Assembly (NCBI GenBank): GCA_002471015.1
Contig: DKPB01000026.1
Span: 423-29,825 of the forward strand
DNA from: Stenotrophomonas sp. UBA7346
GTDB taxonomy: Bacteria > Pseudomonadota > Gammaproteobacteria > Xanthomonadales > Xanthomonadaceae
Direction of reading: 5' to 3'
DNA: 29,403 nt
Shown: positions 23,805 to 29,403 of the stretch, piece by piece
Layout: each line of letters opens with the position of its first letter
How positions within the stretch are numbered: the first letter of the stretch is position 1
The notes under the pieces: model-generated
Seen by the model: the letters and a program-made list of their open reading frames with translations, nothing else
Databases searched by the model: none
What the model was told of the DNA's origin: nothing
Position numbers and translations under genes: made by a program

Positions 23805-25028
23805 TCAGGTGCTGCGGGTGGCGACCGCCGGTGGAATGGAGGCGGCGCGGCGGGCCGGGCCGAACACCGCGATCTGGCCCAGTAGCCACAGCAGCACGGC
23901 GCCTACCGGCAGGTACAGCAGCGGCAGGCGCGGCAGCTCGTAGCGGCCCATCAGCCACTGGTTGAGCAGATAGGCCAGCAACATGCCAACCACGATGCCG
24001 ATGCCGGCCAGCAGGAAGTTCTCGGTCTGGAAGTAGCGCAGGATCTGCGCGCGGGTGGCGCCCAGGGCGCGGCGGATGCCGATCTGCTTGGTGCGCTGCT
24101 GCACCCAGAAGCTGGCCAAGCCGATGATGCCCAGCGCGGTCACCAGCAACAGCAGGCCGCTGACGATCAGCAACAGCCCGATCATGTCGCGGTCGTTGGC
24201 GAAGTACTTGGCGCGCTTTTCCTCGACGGTGAGCTTGGTCCACACCAGGCGGTTGGGGTCGTTCTTGTCCAGGGTGGCCAGTGCCTGCTTCAGCACTTCG
24301 TCGCGGCGGCCCGGCTCGGTCACGCGCAGGATGTAGCGGCCTCCATTGGAGAAGTTCATCCGGATCGGAAAGATCACCGAATAGGTGCGGTTGTTGTTCT
24401 GCATGTTCGGGCGCAGCAAGGTCTGCGTCACACCGACCACGGTGACCGGGATGTTGGCCATGTACAGGGTCTTGCCGACGGCGTTGCCATCCGGGAAGAA
24501 CTGCTTGGCCATGGCTTCGCTGAGGATGGCCGGTGCTTTCAGCGTGCCCAGGTCTTCCACCTTTTCCAGCACGTCGCTGCTCTGGTACTCATCGGCGTTG
24601 AAGTCGCGGCCGGCGACCAGCTTCAGTCCCAGCGTCTTGATCGTGTTCTCGCCCACCATGTACTGGGCGCCATTGGTCGACTGTGCATCCGGTTCGGGCG
24701 AGGCCGCCAGCGAGGTGTTCCATGAGCCGCCCTGGAAGGGCAACTGGTTGACGATGGCAACGCTCTCCACGCCAGGGATACCACGCAACGAGGCAATATC
24801 CTCGGCGGTGCGGGCATCGGCATCGACCTGCTTGCCGATACCGCTCAGGCCGATCTCGATCAGCTGGTTGTCATCGATGCCACTGGCCAGCTGCATGGCG
24901 TCGATGCGCTGGGAGACGATGAACAACGCGTTGCAGATGATGGCGCAGCTCAGCGCGATTTCCAGCACGATCAGCGCGGCGGCTGTCTTGTGCCGCGATA
25001 GCGTGGAGAGGATGGGGCGGATTTCCAT
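23805..25028 (-). CDS. ABC transporter permease, MacB/FtsX-like, A type, pair 2
   Basis: A 407-residue permease. The ATG at 25028 (MEIRPILSTLSRHKTAA) has GGAG upstream and matches the other A types; the longer frame to 25097 runs through an intergenic repeat. N-terminal LIVLEIALSCAIICNALFIV, a periplasmic MacB-type domain with AEDIASLRGIPGVESVAIVNQ and KLVAGRDFNADEY, then ASFWVQQRTKQIGIRRALGATRAQILRYFQTEN and three C-terminal helices. Ends IPPAVATRST. The adjacent B type downstream starts after 24 bases. Confidence 0.9.
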   Translation of the reverse strand: MEIRPILSTLSRHKTAAALIVLEIALSCAIICNALFIVSQRIDAMQLASGIDDNQLIEIGLSGIGKQVDADARTAEDIASLRGIPGVESVAIVNQLPFQGGSWNTSLAASPEPDAQSTNGAQYMVGENTIKTLGLKLVAGRDFNADEYQSSDVLEKVEDLGTLKAPAILSEAMAKQFFPDGNAVGKTLYMANIPVTVVGVTQTLLRPNMQNNNRTYSVIFPIRMNFSNGGRYILRVTEPGRRDEVLKQALATLDKNDPNRLVWTKLTVEEKRAKYFANDRDMIGLLLIVSGLLLLVTALGIIGLASFWVQQRTKQIGIRRALGATRAQILRYFQTENFLLAGIGIVVGMLLAYLLNQWLMGRYELPRLPLLYLPVGAVLLWLLGQIAVFGPARRAASIPPAVATRST

Positions 25029-25054
25029 GAGGTATCTCCGGGGAAGCGAGAAGT

Positions 25055-25204
25055 GAGTGAAGAGGAGTGAGGAGTGAAAAAGAGAAGCGGCAAACACTGC
25101 TTCCCTGTCTCAGCCGAACGCACTGCCTCTATGAGGGCGTCCGCAAACGTGGTGAAGGGGAGGTGCGATCTGGATTTCTCTCATTTCTCACTCCTCTTCA
25201 TTCG
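25055..25204. repeat. inverted-repeat element between permease pairs 2 and 1
   Basis: In the 184-base gap, TGAAGAGGAGTGAG (25058-25071) has a perfect inverted copy CTCACTCCTCTTCA (25187-25200). Imperfect pairing extends outward to about 25055/25204 and inward through a purine-rich GAGTGAAAAAGAGA facing TCTCTCATTT. The 100-base interior has no gene. The layout (about 150 bp, terminal inverted repeats, no coding capacity) resembles a miniature inverted-repeat element; no target duplication was recognised. Confidence 0.55.
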
Positions 25205-25212
25205 TTCCTGCT

Positions 25213-26517
25213 TCACTGGCTCTTGAGCTGCAGTGCCGGGGCCACCTGCATGGCGCGCCAGGCGGGCAGGATGCCGGCCAGCATGCTGGCGAGCACCGCC
25301 AGGACAAAGGTGACCACCAGCATCGAGCCGTCCAGGTGGGCGAGTGAGGCGTACTCGGCCGGGCGCTGGCGCACAGCCCACAGGCCGAACAGCGCGAATA
25401 CCAGGCCCAGCAGGCCACCGGCAAGACCAATCGTGCCGGCTTCGATCAGGCACTGCTTGAAGATCTCGGCACGGCTGGCACCCAGCGCGCGGCGCACCCC
25501 GATCTCGCCGCTGCGGCGCAGGAATTTGGCCAGCAGCAGCCCAACGGTATTGACCAGGCACACCAGCAGGAAGCCGAACGCCAGCCACATCTGCAGGCGC
25601 ACATCACCCGGCACCGCATTGCGGTACTCCATCAGCTCCATGACATTGCGCAGTCGGGTGTTGGCCGGACGCTCGAAGCGGCCGGCGGCGCGCTGCTGTT
25701 CGGAATAGTTGTCCAGGTAGGCCTTGAAATCCTTGGCATCGCCGGGCGCATCCAGCTCGACCCAGTACTGGATCCACGAGCAGGGCACGTTCAAGGCGGT
25801 GGCGTCGTTGACCAGTTCGCGGCCAAAGCAGTTCATGCTGCCATTGCGATCCAGCTTCAGGTCCAGCGCGGTGCTGAACGGCAGGTAGACATCTTCCTCG
25901 GAATCGAACTTGCCCGAGTACAGGTCGTAGAACTTCGGTGCCGGCTTCCACTCCTTCAGGACGCCGACAATGCGTAGTGCATGCCCTTCCACCAGTACTT
26001 CCTTGCCCACGCTGTTGGCACCCTTGAACAGCTTGTCGTTGAGGGTGGTGCTGATCACTGCCACGCGGCTGCGGCCCTGGTCTTCCTCGCCGCTCCAGCC
26101 CTGGCCGAACGCGAACGGCGTATCGAACATCGGGAAGAAATCGGCCGAGGTGTAGCGCATGCTCAGGCTGAAGGGCTTGAGTGCATCGATGCGCGGATCG
26201 ACGATGCCGCCGCCGCCGGTCATCATCGCCTGGCGTGGTGCCTTCTTCTGCCGCAGCAATTCTTCCGAATCGAAGCGGGTCATCTGCATCTCGGGCTCTT
26301 CGCCGGGCTTGTAGCCTTCCTTGGTATAGGGATCGAGCTGCACGTAGAACAGGCGGTCGCTCTTGTGCGGGATGGGGTCGCCGGACAGCACCTTGAACAC
26401 CGTCAGCGTGGTCATCGCCGCGCCAATGCCCAGGGCAATGGCCAGCACCATCAGCGCGGTCAGGATCTTGTTGCGACCAAAGCTGCGCAGGGCAAGTTTG
26501 AAGTAGTAACTGAACAT
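25213..26517 (-). CDS. ABC transporter permease, MacB/FtsX-like, B type, pair 2
   Basis: A 434-residue permease starting MFSYYFKLALRSFGRNK at 26517, with AAGGA seven bases upstream. The N-terminal helix ILTALMVLAIALGIGAAMTTLTV is followed by KVLSGDPIPHKS. Cys230 and Cys246 are the conserved periplasmic pair, the second in CSWIQYWVEL. The C-terminal part has KFLRRSGEIGVRRALGASRAEIFKQCLIEAG and three helices, ending PALQLKSQ. It lies 17 bases after the A type of pair 1. Confidence 0.9.
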   Translation of the reverse strand: MFSYYFKLALRSFGRNKILTALMVLAIALGIGAAMTTLTVFKVLSGDPIPHKSDRLFYVQLDPYTKEGYKPGEEPEMQMTRFDSEELLRQKKAPRQAMMTGGGGIVDPRIDALKPFSLSMRYTSADFFPMFDTPFAFGQGWSGEEDQGRSRVAVISTTLNDKLFKGANSVGKEVLVEGHALRIVGVLKEWKPAPKFYDLYSGKFDSEEDVYLPFSTALDLKLDRNGSMNCFGRELVNDATALNVPCSWIQYWVELDAPGDAKDFKAYLDNYSEQQRAAGRFERPANTRLRNVMELMEYRNAVPGDVRLQMWLAFGFLLVCLVNTVGLLLAKFLRRSGEIGVRRALGASRAEIFKQCLIEAGTIGLAGGLLGLVFALFGLWAVRQRPAEYASLAHLDGSMLVVTFVLAVLASMLAGILPAWRAMQVAPALQLKSQ

Positions 26518-26534
26518 GGGCGGTCCTTGGCAGC

Positions 26535-27758
26535 TCAGGCGCTGCGCGTGGCGACAATGGGCGGGATGGCGGCGGCGCGCAGGGCAGGGCCGATGACGGC
26601 GGCCTGGCCCAGCAACCACAGCAGTACGGCACCCAGCGGCAGGTAATACAGCGGCAGCCGGGGAATTTCGAAGTAGTGCATCAGCAGCTGGTTGCCGGCG
26701 TAGGCCAGCAGCATGCCGAGCGCGATGCCGACGCTGGTCAGCAGCAGGTTCTCGGTCTGGAAGTAGCTGATGATCTGGCGGCGGGTGGCACCCAGCGCCC
26801 GGCGGATACCAATCTGCCGCGTACGCTGCTGCACCCAGAAGCTGGCCAGGCCGATGATGCCCAGCGCGGTAACCAGCAACATCACCAGGCAGATGCCCAA
26901 CAGCAGCCGGGTCATGCTGCGGTCCTGCTGGAAGTAGGTCTCCCGCAGCTGCAGCAAAGGTTTGCTGTAGTCGACGGCGAGAATGGCTTCCGGGGTGACC
27001 TTGGGCGCCGCTGCAATCGCATTGCTGACGATGCGGGGCAGGTCACGCGGGTTGGCGCGCACCACATAGGTGCCGGCCTGCGCATCGGTGGTCACCGGTA
27101 CGATCACCGACCATTCCATGCCGGCCAGGCCGTTCTCGCTGCGACCCGGGTCCGGGCGCGAGAAATGCGCCAGCACGCCAGCGACGGTGTAACGGTAGCC
27201 GCCCATCCACAACTGCTTGCCCAGCGGGTCCTGGCCCGGCCACAGATGCCCGGCGAAGGCCTGGGTGATCCATACCTGGGCCTGCGACGGCAGGAAGTTG
27301 TCCACCGGCTGGTAGTCGGCATCGCTGAACATGCGGCCCTGTACCGGCTTCAGCTGCAGTGCGTCGATGGCGCCTGCATCCATGGTGTAGAAGTGGGGGA
27401 CGCCACCGTGGTGCTTGCCCTCCGGGTCCAGCGATACGCCTGCAGTGCCAGCGCGCTGGCCGAATGGGACGGCATTGAGCACGCCCACTGCCTGCACGCC
27501 AGCCTGGCCACGCAGTTGCTGCAGCCAACGGCCGTTGATGTCCACCGGATTGCAGGACTCGCAGTCGAGCAGCTGCAGCGTGGCGATGGACGCCTCGTCA
27601 ACGCCGCTTTCCATGCCGATCAGTTCCATCCGCGAGGCGGCCAGGAACAGCGCATTGCACAGCACCGCGCACGCCAGCGCGATCTCCAGAATGATCAGCG
27701 TGGCGGCGATGCGATGCCGCGACAGCGTGGCGATGATGGGTTTGATATCCAGGGTCAT
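26535..27758 (-). CDS. ABC transporter permease, MacB/FtsX-like, A type, pair 1
   Basis: A 407-residue permease (MTLDIKPIIATLSRHRIAAT, then LIILEIALACAVLCNALFLAA). The periplasmic domain differs from the other A types by a CESC motif shortly after the first helix (codons at 27552-27563), which could form a disulfide or bind a metal. The C-terminal half is conserved: ASFWVQQRTRQIGIRRALGATRRQIISYFQTEN and three helices, ending IPPIVATRSA. It starts three bases after the stop of its B-type partner, so translation is likely coupled. Confidence 0.9.
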   Translation of the reverse strand: MTLDIKPIIATLSRHRIAATLIILEIALACAVLCNALFLAASRMELIGMESGVDEASIATLQLLDCESCNPVDINGRWLQQLRGQAGVQAVGVLNAVPFGQRAGTAGVSLDPEGKHHGGVPHFYTMDAGAIDALQLKPVQGRMFSDADYQPVDNFLPSQAQVWITQAFAGHLWPGQDPLGKQLWMGGYRYTVAGVLAHFSRPDPGRSENGLAGMEWSVIVPVTTDAQAGTYVVRANPRDLPRIVSNAIAAAPKVTPEAILAVDYSKPLLQLRETYFQQDRSMTRLLLGICLVMLLVTALGIIGLASFWVQQRTRQIGIRRALGATRRQIISYFQTENLLLTSVGIALGMLLAYAGNQLLMHYFEIPRLPLYYLPLGAVLLWLLGQAAVIGPALRAAAIPPIVATRSA

Positions 27759-27761
27759 GGC

Positions 27762-29093
27762 TTAAAGCGCCTTGATCTGCAGGGCAGGGTCGATGCGCGC
27801 GGCACGCAGCGCCGGCAGCAGCCCGGCAATCACCGTGGTGGCGATCGCGGTGGCGAAGGTAAGGCCCAGCATGGTCAGGTCCAGCTGCACCATGTCGGCG
27901 TAGGCCAGTGGCTGCTGGCGGATGCTCCACAAGCCGGCCAGGGTGAACACCAGGCCGAGCACGGCTCCGCCCACGCCGATCAGCGCGGCTTCGGTCAGGC
28001 ATTGCTGGAACACCATGAGGCGGGTGGCGCCCAGGGCGCGCAGTACGCCGATCTCACCGGTGCGACGCAGGAACTTGGCCAGCAGCAGGCCGATGGTGTT
28101 GAACAGGCAGATCACCAGGAAGGCCAGCGCCATCCAGGCCTGCAGTTTGACGTCGCGCGGCACCACGCCGTTGTAGTCCATCCATTCCATCAGGCTGCGC
28201 AGGCGCATCAGTTCGGGCTGACTGATGCGGCCCAGCTGCTGTTGCTGCTGTACATAGGCCTGCAGGTGTTGCTGGTAGTCGGCAAGCTTGGCCGCGCTGT
28301 CCAACTGCACCCACAGCTGCAGCCATACGCAATCGGTATTCTCCAGGTAACCGGGGCGCTCCGGCAGACGATTGCAGGTGAACTGCCGGAAGTTGCCTGC
28401 ATTGATCTGCAGGCCGGTGAAGAACGGCACCATCACGTCCTCGACAGGACGGTAATAGTCGGCGGTGTCGCCCTGTGCGAAGCGCCCGCCGGCTACCGTG
28501 TAGAACAGTGGCGAGGGCCGCCAGGGCTTGAGCACGCCGATGATGCGCACCTCGCTGTCGCGGATGCGCAGCATCTTGCCGGTGCTGTCCTTGCCGCCGA
28601 ACAGATGCTGGTTCAGATCCCAGGAGATCACCGCCACGCGGGCGCGGCGCTGATCGTCCTCGGCCGACCAACCGGCCCCGTAGGCCATCGGCACCTGGAA
28701 CATCGGGAAGAAATCGGCGGTGGTGGACAGCAACGTGGTCATCATCGCCGGCCCTTGGCCAGCCGGCGCGGATAACTTGACGGGGCTGTCCACCACCAAA
28801 GCCTTGCGATCGGCAGGACCATCACGCCACAGATCCGTTGCCGAGGTGTAGTCGAGCATGTCCAGCGGCTCGCGGTTGGGTCGTTCGCCCCGCACCGACG
28901 CATCCACCTGCGGGTAATAGATCTGCGCACTGCGCCCGGGCAGGGGATCGCCCGAGAGCAGGTGCTTCACCGTCAGCGTGGTCATCGACGCGCCGATGCC
29001 CATCGCGATGGACAGCACCATCAGCGCGGTCAGTACCGGGGTGCGGCGCAGGCTGCGCAGGCCCTGGCGGAGGTGGTAGGCGAACAGCGACAT
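27762..29093 (-). CDS. ABC transporter permease, MacB/FtsX-like, B type, pair 1
   Basis: A 443-residue permease starting MSLFAYHLRQGLRSLRRTP eight bases after the ATPase stop. N-terminal helix VLTALMVLSIAMGIGASMTTLTV and the HLLSGDPLPGRS motif are shared with the other B types. The conserved cysteines are Cys240 and Cys255, the latter in CVWLQLWVQL. A glutamine-rich stretch (QAYVQQQQQLG) is specific to this copy. The C-terminal part has KFLRRTGEIGVLRALGATRLMVFQQCLTEA and three helices, ending PALQIKAL. Confidence 0.9.
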   Translation of the reverse strand: MSLFAYHLRQGLRSLRRTPVLTALMVLSIAMGIGASMTTLTVKHLLSGDPLPGRSAQIYYPQVDASVRGERPNREPLDMLDYTSATDLWRDGPADRKALVVDSPVKLSAPAGQGPAMMTTLLSTTADFFPMFQVPMAYGAGWSAEDDQRRARVAVISWDLNQHLFGGKDSTGKMLRIRDSEVRIIGVLKPWRPSPLFYTVAGGRFAQGDTADYYRPVEDVMVPFFTGLQINAGNFRQFTCNRLPERPGYLENTDCVWLQLWVQLDSAAKLADYQQHLQAYVQQQQQLGRISQPELMRLRSLMEWMDYNGVVPRDVKLQAWMALAFLVICLFNTIGLLLAKFLRRTGEIGVLRALGATRLMVFQQCLTEAALIGVGGAVLGLVFTLAGLWSIRQQPLAYADMVQLDLTMLGLTFATAIATTVIAGLLPALRAARIDPALQIKAL

Positions 29094-29101
29094 GCGTGGG
29101 A

Positions 29102-29403
29102 TCAGCCCTGGTTGTCGGCGACGGCGGCGATACGGGCGGCGTGGGCCAGCACCGGCTCACGGATCAGGTCGGTGGCCTGGCCATCGACGATGTGCACGTT
29201 GCGCTGGGCACGTGCGGCCAGCTCCGGATCATGGGTGACCATGACGATGGTGGTGCCCTGGCTGTTGATCTCCTCCAGCAGCTCCATCACGCCGCGAGCC
29301 ATCTGCGTATCCAGGTTGCCGGTCGGTTCGTCGGCCAGCAGCAGGCGCGGGCTGCCAGCCAGGGCGCGGGCGATGGCGGCGCGCTGCTGCTGGCCGCCGG
29401 AGA
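29102..29403 (-). CDS. ABC transporter ATP-binding protein (MacB/LolD type), N-terminal part beyond window
   Basis: The last 100 residues of an ABC ATPase. Visible are the signature motif SGGQQQR at the window edge, Walker B LLLADEP, the D-loop TGNLD and the H-loop TIVMVTHD, followed by AARAQRNVHIVDGQATDL, typical of the lipoprotein/macrolide (LolD/MacB) type of ATPase that works with separate FtsX-like permeases. Walker A lies outside. The ATG at 29302 is internal. It is the only ATPase gene seen for eight permeases, and is probably cotranscribed with them; a periplasmic adaptor gene further upstream would be expected but is not visible. Confidence 0.93.
   Translation of the reverse strand, partial: SGGQQQRAAIARALAGSPRLLLADEPTGNLDTQMARGVMELLEEINSQGTTIVMVTHDPELAARAQRNVHIVDGQATDLIREPVLAHAARIAAVADNQG

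Noticed and set aside
25028..25097. N-terminal extension of the A2 permease
   Set aside because: The extra residues are translated from the inverted-repeat element and the other A types start at the position of 25028.

Overview
The window looks like chromosomal DNA of a Stenotrophomonas-type Xanthomonadaceae (Gammaproteobacteria). The evidence is the high GC content, a nine-gene atp operon followed closely by glmU, and many short GTAG-headed palindromes of the SMAG/REP type known from Stenotrophomonas maltophilia. No tRNA, rRNA, CRISPR array, prophage or intact transposase gene was seen.

Layout. 1-1284 is the 3' part of lpd (dihydrolipoamide dehydrogenase), closed by an intrinsic terminator. 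1345-3498 holds a secreted DUF6624-like protein and a secreted amidohydrolase, both on the + strand. 3499-3866 is a GTAG-palindrome tandem array. 3867-4688 (minus) is an outer-membrane beta-barrel protein. 4689-5138 is a divergent intergenic region with four successive hairpins and a good extended -10 promoter for the atp operon. 5139-12364 is atpIBEFHAGDC, with structured or repeat elements between atpE/atpF, atpA/atpG and atpD/atpC, ending in a strong terminator. A second GTAG array (12426-12719) separates it from a minus-strand GtrA-like protein. glmU and an overlapping GNAT acetyltransferase follow on the + strand, and a third GTAG array lies at 15107-15303.

From 15342 to the right end everything is on the minus strand and reads as one long gene block. 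In transcription order it encodes an ABC ATPase (cut by the window edge), four consecutive pairs of MacB/FtsX-like permeases (a ~434-443 aa 'B' type followed by a ~406-407 aa 'A' type), a secreted NTF2-like protein inserted before the fourth pair, an NtrC-type sigma-54 response regulator and an NtrY-like histidine kinase. One visible ATPase with eight paralogous permeases and a dedicated two-component system is the most unusual system here. The likely model is a periplasmic-peptide or envelope-stress exporter/mechanotransmitter whose substrate-facing domains diversified by tandem duplication. Its substrate cannot be read from the sequence.
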